A DNA stretch of 25,763 nt from an uncultured Ruminococcus sp. (GCA_934474025.1 CAKSMF010000012.1:1-25763), one strand, 5' to 3'; positions 1-6,285 are shown, numbered from the stretch's first letter. Made by a program: numbers and translations. The notes: generated by a model from the letters alone, not told the origin.

Positions 1-151
1 AATGCGCTATCAATTTAATCAAACTTTATAAGTCTGAATCTGAATCTAAAAAGCCAATATCCAACATTATGCTTGACTGTTTGCTCGATTTTGACTCTTT
101 ATTACAAATCGTTATCAAAAATTGATTTCCGTGATCTGATCGTGTCATACC

Positions 152-180
152 TTGACCGATTTTACCTGCCGTGATATAAT
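152..180 (+). promoter_or_regulatory. sigma-A promoter of the AlkZ-related gene
   Basis: TTGACC (152-157), a 17-nt spacer and TATAAT (175-180) lie 21 nt before the start codon, so the leader is very short. The 150 bases to the left contain no recognisable gene. Confidence 0.75.
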
Positions 181-201
181 AAGGAAAAGGAGCTGAGATT
201 C

Positions 202-888
202 ATGGCAGGTATGCGGTTCACGATCAGGTCTGAGGCTGACCTGATAAAAGCGATAAACAAGTACGGATTTCTGCCGTTCTTCCGAAACAGCATCGAGGGC
301 TTTTCCATAGAGGAGCATATTGCTCCTGAGCATTGGTATTATTCCGATAGTTCACAATGGGATGCTTGGGACTGGAAAGGTCCGGTCATACAGAAAACGG
401 GCTGTGCCTATGGAAAGTTTTTTGAACACAAGGCTGTATACATCAGCCGTGATTGGTTTCCCGACTTTGCAAACTATCGCCGTGACGGTTATGATTTCGA
501 TGCAAGGTATGATGAGGGACTCGCAAAGCATACCGATAAGGTGCTGTATGATCTGATTGACAGTCACGCTCCCGTTATATCTAAAGAGCTGAAAAAGCTC
601 GGAGATTACCGCAAGGGCGGCAACAAAGGTTTTGATACCTCTATCACAAGATTGCAGGAGCAATGCTATGTGATCACAAGCAACTTCATATACATGACTG
701 ACAAACACGGGCAGCCCTACGGTTGGGGTGTGGCTGAATACTCCTCTCCCGAAAAGTTCATGGGTGCCGCTTTTACCGATAAGGTCTATCAGCGAGAGCC
801 GGAAGAGTCATATCAGATTATCCTTGAACATCTGCGGAAGATTCTGCCCCAGGCAAGTAAGGATCAGATAAAGAAAATATTGAAATAG
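202..888 (+). CDS. AlkZ-related protein
   Basis: This 228-aa protein resembles the short AlkZ-related proteins of Clostridia that are distantly linked to the AlkZ/YcaQ DNA glycosylase superfamily. Shared blocks, recalled rather than searched, are the N-terminal GFLPFFRNSIEGFSIEEH (about residues 23-40), the W-x-W segment (DAWDWKG), AYGKFFEHKA and WFPDFANYRRDGYDFDARYD (about 85-105). It has no signal peptide or membrane segment and is probably cytosolic. The ATG at 202 follows AGGAG with 9-nt spacing; a second ATG at 211 is less well placed. A role in DNA-damage handling is family-level inference only, as no catalytic residue can be assigned. It stands alone with its own promoter and opens the accessory gene cluster of the element. 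Confidence 0.7.
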   Translation: MAGMRFTIRSEADLIKAINKYGFLPFFRNSIEGFSIEEHIAPEHWYYSDSSQWDAWDWKGPVIQKTGCAYGKFFEHKAVYISRDWFPDFANYRRDGYDFDARYDEGLAKHTDKVLYDLIDSHAPVISKELKKLGDYRKGGNKGFDTSITRLQEQCYVITSNFIYMTDKHGQPYGWGVAEYSSPEKFMGAAFTDKVYQREPEESYQIILEHLRKILPQASKDQIKKILK

Positions 889-895
889 AAAAAGA

Positions 896-916
896 GCTGC
901 ACAGCTTTTGTGCAGC
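896..916. terminator. hairpin after the AlkZ-related gene
   Basis: GCTGCACA (896-903) and TGTGCAGC (909-916) form a perfect 8-bp stem with a 5-nt loop, 7 nt after the stop codon. The plus strand lacks a T-tract after it; read on the minus strand it is followed by TCTTTTTC. It may stop transcription weakly in the forward direction or act as a 3' end stabiliser. Confidence 0.5.
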
Positions 917-939
917 CCGATGAATAAATCTCCTGATTA

Positions 940-969
940 TTGACACTCAAACTCTATTGTAGTATAATA
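940..969 (+). promoter_or_regulatory. consensus promoter of the small SH3-like gene
   Basis: TTGACA (940-945), an 18-nt spacer and TATAAT (964-969), both hexamers perfect. The next start codon is at 1002 with AGGAGG at 988-993. Confidence 0.8.
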
Positions 970-1001
970 GAGCAAGTGTGTGAAATCAGGAGGTTATTAC
1001 T

Positions 1002-1196
1002 ATGATGGATTCAATTACAGTCGGTGCTAAGATCAGGATGACAGAGACAGTCACCGGAGATTATCCTGTCGGCTCTACGGCAACGATTATTTACATAGAT
1101 GAAATGGACAATGTTTTCATAGAATGGACGGACGGCAAACTGTCCAAGTTTTCAGATAAACAGCTATTGAATGGCTTTGAGAAAACAGGTGCATAA
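1002..1196 (+). CDS. small SH3/KOW-like protein, DUF4314-like
   Basis: This 64-aa protein has the look of a small beta-barrel: ITVGAKIRMTETVTGDYPVG, a 'GSTATIIYIDEMDNVFIEW' strand pair and a 'DGKLSKFSDKQLL' tail. The pattern (hydrophobic-G-x-I at the start, V-G-S-T-A turn, Ile/Trp strand with a charged turn) recalls DUF4314 proteins found on clostridial mobile elements. The assignment is by pattern only. AGGAGG is 8 nt before the ATG at 1002; a second ATG directly follows. The gene has its own consensus promoter and its own terminator, so it is a monocistronic, probably well expressed unit. Its function is unknown. Confidence 0.65.
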   Translation: MMDSITVGAKIRMTETVTGDYPVGSTATIIYIDEMDNVFIEWTDGKLSKFSDKQLLNGFEKTGA

Positions 1197-1204
1197 AAGA
1201 CAGG

Positions 1205-1237
1205 CAGTCGGCAGCAATGTCGGCTGTTTTTTCTTTT
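1205..1237 (+). terminator. intrinsic terminator
   Basis: CAGTCGGCA (1205-1213) pairs with TGTCGGCTG (1218-1226), including two G-U pairs, around a GCAA loop. TTTTTTCTTTT follows. Confidence 0.8.
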
Positions 1238-1245
1238 CCTGCCGA

Positions 1246-1274
1246 TTGACCTTTCGCCCGTGGTATGGTATAAT
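1246..1274 (+). promoter_or_regulatory. promoter of the exonuclease gene
   Basis: TTGACC (1246-1251), a 17-nt spacer and TATAAT (1269-1274). The -35 is the same TTGACC variant used by the gene at 202. Confidence 0.75.
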
Positions 1275-1309
1275 TATCCTAAGAGCTACTAAAACAGGAG
1301 GAAAGTGTC

Positions 1310-1849
1310 ATGGCTGTTTATATCGTATTTGACGTTGAAACACCTAATAGAGCAAATGACCGTATGAGTGCGATAGGCATTACTGCGGTCAAGGATAATA
1401 AGATCGTAGCAAACTATTTTACGCTTGTTGATCCCGAAACACATTTTGATTCCTTCAATACGCAGCTCACGGGTATAGACGCAGAAAAGGTCAAGGGCGC
1501 TCTGAACTTTGCGGAGCTCTGGAAGAAGATAGAGCCTATTATGAGCAAGGGTATTCTTGTTGCCCATAACGCCGTATTTGATATGAGCGTTCTCCGTTCG
1601 TGTCTGCGGAGCTACGGTATCGAATGGAAACCGACAGCGGAATATCTGTGTACGGTTCAGATCGGCAGGCGTGTTCTTCCAGATATGAAGCATAACCTCA
1701 ATGTGATGTGCGATCACTACGGTATTTCCCTAAATCATCATCAAGCAGACAGCGATGCCCGTGCCTGCGCGGAGATACTGCTAAGGTATATCGAAAGCGG
1801 TGTTGATGTAGATAAGTATGTAAAAGAATACCTACTGACACAACATTGA
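1310..1849 (+). CDS. 3'-5' exonuclease, DnaQ-like DEDDh family
   Basis: This 179-aa protein is a single exonuclease domain of the RNase T/DnaQ superfamily. The five catalytic residues can be placed: D8 and E10 in FDVET, D91 in the AHNAVFD block (H86-D91), and H144 and D149 in the H-x-A-x-x-D-A block (HQADSDA). The histidine spacing puts it in the DEDDh class. It would remove nucleotides from 3' ends of single-stranded DNA or RNA using two metal ions. Size matches stand-alone proofreading-type exonucleases, and there is no polymerase or BRCT domain. The ATG at 1310 follows AGGAGG. The gene has its own promoter and shares a bidirectional terminator with the convergent SLOG gene. Its job in the element (repair, replication or defence) is unknown. 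Confidence 0.85.
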   Translation: MAVYIVFDVETPNRANDRMSAIGITAVKDNKIVANYFTLVDPETHFDSFNTQLTGIDAEKVKGALNFAELWKKIEPIMSKGILVAHNAVFDMSVLRSCLRSYGIEWKPTAEYLCTVQIGRRVLPDMKHNLNVMCDHYGISLNHHQADSDARACAEILLRYIESGVDVDKYVKEYLLTQH

Positions 1850-1874
1850 ATAAACGAGTTTTACAGAATTATAC

Positions 1875-1900
1875 AAAAGGACGGCTGTGACCGTCCTTTT
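1875..1900. terminator. bidirectional terminator
   Basis: AAAAGGACGG (1875-1884) and CCGTCCTTTT (1891-1900) form a 10-bp stem with a 6-nt loop. A-tracts and T-tracts on both sides serve the exonuclease gene and the convergent SLOG gene, whose stop codon abuts the stem. Confidence 0.85.
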
Positions 1901-2371
1901 TCAATTATCGGCAAGATTTATGATTTGTTTTCCTTGTTTTTCGGCATACCGCATTGTCTTGTAAGCTCCGCCGCTGTTATGCTGAATACAACAGACAACA
2001 AGGTCTGACCGGTCTACAAGATTCCTGTTCCTGATCTGAATGGCAGACTTGGAGTGAGCGTTGGAGGACTCCGCACATATCTCGACTTCATCATAGTAGT
2101 CAAGATATTCCTGTTCGTTGTCACGGTATTCTGCTTTCATGTATGGCAGGACCAGCGTAAAATGAGTATTACCGTATCCAAATTCACGGACAACTCTTTT
2201 GATGGCAGCAGAAGCAAGAAGGTCAAATTCTCCGTCCCGTCCTATGAGAAAGTCGATGTACTCCTTCTGCCTGATAAGGTCGTGCAAGAGTCTATCAAGA
2301 GCGTTCTCTATTTCTGATGCTCGTTCAATGCTCCGATGCCCGAAAAAACTGACGGTGTAGATACTCAGCAT
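1901..2371 (-). CDS. SLOG-family protein (Rossmann-like nucleotide-binding)
   Basis: The protein is 156 aa from the chosen start. It opens with a short strand followed by FFGHRS (residues 9-14), typical of the YpsA/DUF1273 branch of the SLOG superfamily. Then come 'FLIGRDGEFDLLAS' (about 42-55) and 'LVDRSDLVVCCI' followed by 'GGAYKTMRYAEKQGKQIINL', the usual second nucleotide-binding half. SLOG proteins bind nucleotides or related ligands, and some act as sensors or effectors in conflict systems. Two upstream in-frame ATGs (2392 and 2380) exist, but AGGAG lies between them, 10 nt before the ATG at 2371, so that start is preferred. The family call is strong; the specific function is not known. 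Confidence 0.75.
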   Translation of the reverse strand: MLSIYTVSFFGHRSIERASEIENALDRLLHDLIRQKEYIDFLIGRDGEFDLLASAAIKRVVREFGYGNTHFTLVLPYMKAEYRDNEQEYLDYYDEVEICAESSNAHSKSAIQIRNRNLVDRSDLVVCCIQHNSGGAYKTMRYAEKQGKQIINLADN

Positions 2372-2405
2372 ATCGCTCATACTCCTTTGCATTCAGTATA
2401 TACTA

Positions 2406-2434
2406 AGTATAACATGGTATCAATGTGGTGTCAA
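2406..2434 (-). promoter_or_regulatory. promoter of the SLOG gene
   Basis: Read on the minus strand: TTGACA (2434-2429), a 17-nt spacer and TATACT (2411-2406). It lies 35 nt before the chosen start codon and within the divergent gap to the ribbon-helix-helix gene. Confidence 0.8.
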
Positions 2435-2494
2435 CATGACTGCATACAAAAGAAAGCTAAAGTGGTATGATAATAGTGAAAGTGAGGTATCGCT

Positions 2495-2686
2495 ATGGCT
2501 ATTATAAAAACTTCGTTTACGCTTCGTCTGAGCCTGATTGACCACGCAAAGATCAAGAAGATTGCTGAATCGCAGAATCGCTCCATGACCAATATGATTG
2601 AAACGCTTGTGAAAGACGCAATAAAGGAATATGAAAAGGAAAATGGAGAGATCAAACTTACTGATGAAGATATTATCGGTGAATGA
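2495..2686 (+). CDS. ribbon-helix-helix (Arc/CopG-type) DNA-binding protein
   Basis: This 63-aa protein has the ribbon-helix-helix layout: a basic/hydrophobic strand (IIKTSFTLRLS, about residues 3-13), helix 1 (LIDHAKIKKIAESQN), the turn RSM and helix 2 (TNMIETLVKDAIKEYEKEN), followed by a short acidic tail. Such proteins are dimeric repressors, often antitoxins or plasmid copy/partition regulators. No toxin-like gene follows; a palindrome and terminator come directly after it, so it appears to be a solo regulator. GTGAGG precedes the ATG at 2495. A TATGATAAT box at about 2466 may be its -10, with no clear -35. It is divergent from the SLOG gene and could control both. Confidence 0.75.
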   Translation: MAIIKTSFTLRLSLIDHAKIKKIAESQNRSMTNMIETLVKDAIKEYEKENGEIKLTDEDIIGE

Positions 2687-2706
2687 TTGCTCCTTCCATT
2701 ATGACA

Positions 2707-2733
2707 AACTTTGATCCCAATGGGTTCAAAGTT
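2707..2733. repeat. 27-bp near-perfect palindrome
   Basis: AACTTTGA (2707-2714), CCCA (2716-2719), TGGG (2721-2724) and TCAAAGTT (2726-2733) form a palindrome broken only by a T-T mismatch and a central A. It starts 20 nt after the ribbon-helix-helix stop codon. It could be an operator or a 3' stem; it has no T-tract. Confidence 0.6.
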
Positions 2734-2747
2734 ACCATTTGATGAGA

Positions 2748-2774
2748 GAGCTGTTGGGGAACGGCTCTTTTCTT
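2748..2774 (+). terminator. intrinsic terminator
   Basis: GAGCTGTT (2748-2755), a GGGG loop and AACGGCTC (2760-2767) with one G-U pair, followed by TTTTCTT. Confidence 0.75.
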
Positions 2775-3282
2775 ATAACTACTGATTATATCCGGTTGTC
2801 CGGTGTAATATAAATCAGACAAGCATACAACTCGGCTCTTGTTTGTTCCTATACAGTACCATACAGACTTGATCGGCAATTACGATTTTTATGGGGGTGA
2901 TAGCTGTGTACAGAACAATAACAATAGATGATAGTCTGCAATAATTGCCTTGCGGATTTCTTCTTTGCTGTTACAAATGCTGAGATTGTATGCCCATTGC
3001 ATACAGCTTAAAGGCGGTCTGAGCAGATCAGACCGTTTTTTCTATGTCTGAATGTGATAGAATGATGAAATATCGCCTTTCAAAATGAAAGTTATGTGAA
3101 AAATATTCCGTTTGGAATAATGCGAAATCAGGTGTTTTGTGGCTTGTAAACTGACAAAATGCATCATTCTCTGATAAGGGTACAGTGCAAAGGCTGTATC
3201 CCAGAAATGCGGAAATACGGTGTTTTGAACGATAACGGCTATTCCGTTCGGAAACGGTTGTTGTCTGGCTTTTTCGCACGGT
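2775..3282. other. 508-nt gap with a tiny reading frame and a terminator
   Basis: No substantial gene is supported here. A 12-codon frame (2906-2944, GTG start, peptide MYRTITIDDSLQ) has GGGGGTGA just before it. It could be a decayed ribbon-helix-helix N-terminus or a leader peptide. The terminator at 3015-3041 follows. The rest (3043-3282) contains short inverted motifs such as the attccgtttggaat region near 3104 but nothing that can be named. Confidence 0.4.
3015..3041 (+). terminator. intrinsic terminator
   Basis: CGGTCTGA (3015-3022), loop GCAGA and TCAGACCG (3028-3035), followed directly by six T residues. It implies a transcript from the gap 2775-3010. Confidence 0.85.
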
Positions 3283-3288
3283 TTGGTT

Positions 3289-3501
3289 TATAATTATGAG
3301 AGTACGCAGTCCGGTATGAGGACTCTGCCCCATATGGTGAACCTAATGCGCAATAGGGTTACTCGATCACTGTATGGACAACTGAATAATGAACAGTCAA
3401 ATGAACGAGTAATGTTTGATTGTCGGACGGTCAAGAACCGAATGACAGGATTACTGTGTTCATTGGCGCTTCTCCGTCCGACGGAAAGGACGGAGATTTT
3501 T
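3289..3501 (+). promoter_or_regulatory. long leader with mutually exclusive hairpins before the XRE gene
   Basis: A TATAAT box at 3289-3294 (weak -35) would give a leader of about 200 nt. Just before the XRE start, CTCCGTCC (3472-3479) pairs with GGACGGAG (3488-3495), burying the ribosome-binding site and followed by TTTTT. The upstream segment TCGGACGG (3423-3430) is perfectly complementary to CCGTCCGA (3474-3481). Forming that helix would break the first hairpin and free the site. Confidence 0.55.
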
Positions 3502-3996
3502 ATGAAAAGTATTATTCAGATTCCTCGGATTCCGCTGTTCACAGAAATCGAAGAACCCAAGAGCTATGCCATCTTCATATTCGGGACAGAAAATCGGCTT
3601 CTACAGGACGAAGATACCTTCGGTGGTGCTCTTACCCGTTATCTGAGCGAGTATAATATCAGTCAGGATATGTTTGCAAGAATGACGGGGATCAGCCAGT
3701 GTACAATTTCCCGTTACCTGAATAATGAGAGAAGAATCCGACAGCGGTATCTGTGCGCGGTATGCATTGCTCTCAGACTTCACCCGTTCAGACAGAGACA
3801 TCTTTTCTTCAAAAGCGATAATCTTATTCCAGGTACATACGGGTTCAAGAATCAGGCTGACTATATTCTCTGCGATTATCTGAACGGCTGTGCTTACAAC
3901 GAAAACTACACCCTTACAGCATATAATGCTCACATGAAGAAGCTCGGTATGAAGCCTCTCACAAAGCTCACCTCTATTACGGAGGGCAGCGAGTAA
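3502..3996 (+). CDS. XRE-family helix-turn-helix regulator
   Basis: The protein is 164 aa. The helix-turn-helix spans roughly residues 45-80, with LTRYLSEYNISQDMFARMTG, then ISQCTISRYLNNERRIR, a classic Cro/CI-type fold. The flanking N-terminal 40 residues and C-terminal 80 residues match nothing I recognise. The frame is open further upstream to 3283, but that stretch overlaps the TATAAT box and has no ribosome-binding site. The ATG at 3502 follows GGACGGAG with a spacing of about 6 nt and is preferred. The stop codon overlaps the start of the next gene by one base (TAATG), so the two are translationally coupled. It is probably an element-encoded regulator of the sigma-like partner or of transfer genes. 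Confidence 0.75.
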   Translation: MKSIIQIPRIPLFTEIEEPKSYAIFIFGTENRLLQDEDTFGGALTRYLSEYNISQDMFARMTGISQCTISRYLNNERRIRQRYLCAVCIALRLHPFRQRHLFFKSDNLIPGTYGFKNQADYILCDYLNGCAYNENYTLTAYNAHMKKLGMKPLTKLTSITEGSE

Positions 3997-4427
3997 TGGG
4001 AAGGTTTTTCTATAAGCACTTCGGAGATGGTGTACCTCGTCATATTGAGGATGAATATAACAAACTCAGGCGCAAGGAAATGTGGATTGAGGAAAAAGAA
4101 GCGGACTTCCGTGCGTTTTACGTAGATTATGACGAGATCGAAGCTGTTATAGCCGATCCTACATCGCTTCCCGCAAATGAGATAGCAGCCGAAAAAGAAG
4201 CTCTTTTTCAGGCTCGGCTTGATTATCTGCCTGTTGCATTGGAAATGCTCAGAGCAGAATTTCCGGAGGGGTATGCACTGATAAAGGACTATTTTTATAG
4301 TACGGATAAGGTAACGCTGATGTTTCTCGCAAGCAAATACGGGCTAACAAAGAATATGGTGCGGTATCGTCTCAGGCTTGCAAAGGAAAAGCTGAAAGAG
4401 TATATCATCCTGCACGAAAACGAATAG
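3996..4427 (+). CDS. sigma-70 region 4-like protein
   Basis: This 143-aa protein has a charged N-terminal half (basic/acidic helices, 'NKLRRKEMWIEEKEADFRA') and a C-terminal helix-turn-helix at about residues 103-138: DKVTLMFLASKYGLTKNMVR, then YRLRLAKEKLKEYI. This is the layout of sigma region 4, with no convincing region 2. Short sigma-like proteins of this type are common on clostridial ICEs and are usually annotated as sigma-70 family proteins. It may recruit polymerase to element promoters or act as a plain DNA-binding regulator. GGAGGG is about 10 nt before the start, which overlaps the XRE stop codon. No terminator is obvious right after it. Confidence 0.65.
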   Translation: MGRFFYKHFGDGVPRHIEDEYNKLRRKEMWIEEKEADFRAFYVDYDEIEAVIADPTSLPANEIAAEKEALFQARLDYLPVALEMLRAEFPEGYALIKDYFYSTDKVTLMFLASKYGLTKNMVRYRLRLAKEKLKEYIILHENE

Positions 4428-4519
4428 ACGGTTTTGTACATAGTGCTGATTTTATTCTTTTTGAAGAAAAAAATCACGAAAATCTTTCCCACTTTTCCGA
4501 TTTTCACGGTAGTAAAGTG

Positions 4520-4562
4520 AAGGGGTTCAATCCGCAAGTGCGATGCGGACACCGAATCCCTT
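4520..4562. repeat. stem-loop with 9-bp outer and 5-bp inner helix
   Basis: AAGGGGTTC (4520-4528) pairs with GAATCCCTT (4554-4562, one G-U). Inside it TCCGC (4531-4535) pairs with GCGGA (4545-4549) around a 9-nt loop. It is not followed by a T-tract. Confidence 0.65.
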
Positions 4563-4701
4563 ACGATTCTCCTTTCTGTATGAAGGGTTAAATAGAGCTG
4601 AGGGGCGGCGCGGCTTCTTTGTCCATTTTCAGGCTGTGCCGTTCCCGAAGGCTCACAATCTCTATCTCTATGTTATGGCAATCATAATCTCCTTTCACTA
4701 A

Positions 4702-4724
4702 GACAGCAGAGATGCTGTCGGGAG
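4702..4724 (+). repeat. hairpin repeat copy 1 (GTCGGGAG family)
   Basis: GACAGC (4702-4707) pairs with GCTGTC (4714-4719), followed by GGGAG. It is one of four related hairpins around the antirepressor gene. Confidence 0.65.
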
Positions 4725-4800
4725 AGCCTGAGCTGCACGGCTTGGGTTCTGCCAAAAACATCTCTGAATATGATTGTTCCATTTCTCCTATTTTCAAATA

Positions 4801-4860
4801 GACAGCAATGCTGTCGCTCCTGCGTCGGGGAAGGACTTCCGTTCCCGACAATCTCAGGAG
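4801..4860 (+). repeat. hairpin repeat copy 2 plus compound hairpin
   Basis: GACAGC (4801-4806) and GCTGTC (4810-4815) form the repeat stem, here followed by GCTCC rather than GGGAG. CTCCTG (4817-4822) then pairs with CAGGAG (4855-4860), enclosing GTCGGG (4824-4829) paired with CCCGAC (4844-4849). TTCTTTT follows, so the compound fold could act as an attenuator 50 nt before the antirepressor start. Confidence 0.55.
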
Positions 4861-4911
4861 TTCTTTTACAGACACAAAAACACCGACAAGAAAGAGAGAG
4901 GGTGTTCTAAT

Positions 4912-5685
4912 ATGAATGAGATTTCAATCGCTGTGAGATACAACAATGATATGCGTACCGTCAGCGGACGGGAGCTTCATAAAGTTTTGAATGTCAGGAC
5001 GCAGTATTCAATGTGGTTCGACAGAATGCGTGAATACGGATTTATCGAAAATACGGACTTTTTCACGGTAACCAAAAATGTGTACCGTGAAGATGGCAGA
5101 CCAATGCCGCAGAAACAGATTGACCATTACCTGACCATTGATATGGCAAAGGAGCTGTGTATGATACAGCGTACCGAGATCGGTAATCGCTGTCGCAAAT
5201 ACTTCCTGAACCTTGAAAAGCAATGGAACAGTCCCGATGCTGTTATGGCAAGGGCGTTACAGATCGCAGACCAGAAACTGGAGCTTGCAAATCAGCAGAA
5301 TAATAATCTGATCGAAACAACTGCTGTTCAGGCAAAGCAGATAGAAGTCATGAAGCCGAAAGCCGACTATTGCGATATGGTGCTGCAATCCGAAGGGCTT
5401 ATGCCTATAACCACTATCGCTAAGGACTACGGCAAGTCTGCGAAATGGCTGAACAAGTGGCTTCATGAACACGGTATACAGTATAAGCTGGGGAAGATAT
5501 GGCTTCTGTATCAGAAATATGCGGACAGAGGGTACATGAAGTCAAAGACACATACTGTTTACGATAGTAACGGCGAGCCTACCGCCAAAGTCCATTCATA
5601 TTGGACGCAGCAGGGCCGTATATTCATCTATCATCAGTTAAAGAAAGAGGGCATCCTGCCCCTCATCGAGCAGGACGATAGCTGA
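4912..5685 (+). CDS. AntA/AntB-type antirepressor with KilAC domain
   Basis: The protein is 257 aa. The N-terminal AntA/AntB domain covers about residues 8-90: 'VSGRELHKVLNVRTQYSMWF', 'YGFIENTDFFTV', then 'HYLTIDMAKELCMIQRTEIG', 'NRCRKYFLNLEKQW'. A helical linker rich in Gln and Asn follows. The C-terminal KilAC (phage antirepressor C) domain lies at about 145-245, with 'PITTIAKDYGKSAKWLNKWL' and a final 'TQQGRIFIYHQLKKEGI'. Such proteins relieve repression in phages and ICEs by binding or competing with the repressor. The frame is open upstream to 4774, but AGAGGG before the ATG at 4912 fixes the start. Hairpin repeats precede it, and another copy begins in its last codons, so its mRNA is bracketed by related structures. 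Confidence 0.85.
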   Translation: MNEISIAVRYNNDMRTVSGRELHKVLNVRTQYSMWFDRMREYGFIENTDFFTVTKNVYREDGRPMPQKQIDHYLTIDMAKELCMIQRTEIGNRCRKYFLNLEKQWNSPDAVMARALQIADQKLELANQQNNNLIETTAVQAKQIEVMKPKADYCDMVLQSEGLMPITTIAKDYGKSAKWLNKWLHEHGIQYKLGKIWLLYQKYADRGYMKSKTHTVYDSNGEPTAKVHSYWTQQGRIFIYHQLKKEGILPLIEQDDS

Positions 5686-5699
5686 AATGCTGTCGGGAG
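5677..5699 (+). repeat. hairpin repeat copy 3 (GTCGGGAG family)
   Basis: GATAGC (5677-5682) pairs with GCTGTC (5689-5694) through one G-U pair, followed by GGGAG. It overlaps the antirepressor stop codon. Confidence 0.6.
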
Positions 5700-5752
5700 T
5701 ATCCGATATTCGGGTACTGCCTACGGTACTTCACACACCTCCTGTTTTGATC

Positions 5753-5775
5753 GACGGCTGATGTGCCGTCGGGAG
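5753..5775 (+). repeat. hairpin repeat copy 4 (compensated stem)
   Basis: GACGGC (5753-5758) pairs with GCCGTC (5765-5770), followed by GGGAG. Compared with copy 1, an A-T pair has become G-C on both strands of the stem. A CTACTCC/GGAGTAG hairpin follows. The remaining gap to 5930 has no recognised gene. Confidence 0.6.
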
Positions 5776-5930
5776 CTTCTACTCCTTGGAGTAGGGGCTG
5801 CCAACAGTACATCAATCTTTGGACATAAAAATAACCGACAGACGATGTATTACAGCACCTTGAAAACTGAATATGAAACATCAACGCTATACGATTTCTT
5901 TCTTCTGTTGAAAAAAACGGAGGTGTCCCT

Positions 5931-6149
5931 ATGGATACATTAACAGCAGAAGAAGCATATAAGGTAATGTACGAGGGGTATCCCGAAATACTTAGTGTGA
6001 ATGATATTTGCAAGATGCTCGGCATTGGGCGCAGGCGTGCCTATCAGCTTATCAATAGTGGGCAGATCAAGCGAATACCCTGTGGGCGTAATATTAAGGT
6101 CGCTAAGGTAGCTGTCATTTATTACGTTCTGCAAAGCGCACAAGAATGA
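5931..6149 (+). CDS. excisionase-like helix-turn-helix protein
   Basis: This 72-aa protein carries a MerR/excisionase-type winged helix at about residues 20-62: 'ILSVNDICKMLGIGRRRAYQ', then 'LINSGQIKRIPCGRNIKVAK'. This is the pattern of DNA-binding excisionases (helix_turn_helix_17). It lies 136 nt before the tyrosine integrase and in the same direction, the usual xis-int order. By analogy it would bend DNA at the attachment arms and favour excision, possibly also regulating integrase expression. GGAGG precedes the ATG at 5931. A large palindrome directly follows its stop codon, so the integrase seems to be expressed separately from its own promoter. Confidence 0.8.
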   Translation: MDTLTAEEAYKVMYEGYPEILSVNDICKMLGIGRRRAYQLINSGQIKRIPCGRNIKVAKVAVIYYVLQSAQE

Positions 6150-6150
6150 A

Positions 6151-6183
6151 CCCCGAAATCCCGTCAAAAAGTAGATTTCGGGG
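6151..6183. terminator. strong hairpin between xis-like gene and integrase
   Basis: CCCCGAAATC (6151-6160) and GATTTCGGGG (6174-6183) form a perfect 10-bp stem with a 13-nt loop, 1 nt after the excisionase-like stop. No T-tract follows on the plus strand. It probably ends or stabilises the xis transcript. Confidence 0.6.
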
Positions 6184-6186
6184 AAG

Positions 6187-6197
6187 TTGGTAGAAAA
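6187..6197 (+). repeat. integrase arm-type site, left copy
   Basis: TTGGTAGAAAA at 6187-6197. An inverted partial copy (TCTACC) is at 6252-6257. The same core recurs after the integrase gene. Confidence 0.55.
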
Positions 6198-6200
6198 GTC

Positions 6201-6229
6201 TTGAAAAAAATGTTGTGTTGCGCTATGAT
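6201..6229 (+). promoter_or_regulatory. promoter of the integrase gene
   Basis: TTGAAA (6201-6206), a 17-nt spacer and TATGAT (6224-6229). It is flanked by the two arm-type motifs, so integrase binding there could repress it. Confidence 0.6.
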
Positions 6230-6285
6230 TATAGAGTCAACAGCAGGCTATTCTACCGCTTTCATCGTGATTGGAGGATATGAAA

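Larger units (their letters stand above)
4428..4911. other. 484-nt gene-free, highly structured region
   Basis: No gene is supported between the sigma-like gene and the antirepressor. The region holds a long stem-loop (4520-4562), two copies of the GTCGGGAG-type hairpin (4702-4724 and 4801-4815) and a compound hairpin (4817-4860) directly before the antirepressor. The concentration of stable helices suggests a structured leader RNA or a DNA site used by the element, for example in transfer or recombination. Confidence 0.6.

Noticed and set aside
2906..2944. 12-codon GTG frame MYRTITIDDSLQ as a firm gene
   Set aside because: It has a purine-rich sequence upstream but is too short to support; noted only as a possible leader peptide or decayed N-terminus.
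3283..3501. Upstream extension of the XRE protein to a start at 3283
   Set aside because: It would begin inside the TATAAT box, has no ribosome-binding site, and the stretch looks like a structured leader.
4774..4911. Upstream extension of the antirepressor to 4774
   Set aside because: The segment is filled with hairpins and has no ribosome-binding site; the N-terminal domain begins normally after 4912.
5820..5930. Short plus-strand frame beginning at 5761 as a gene
   Set aside because: It overlaps hairpin repeats, has no ribosome-binding site and runs into the excisionase-like start in another frame.
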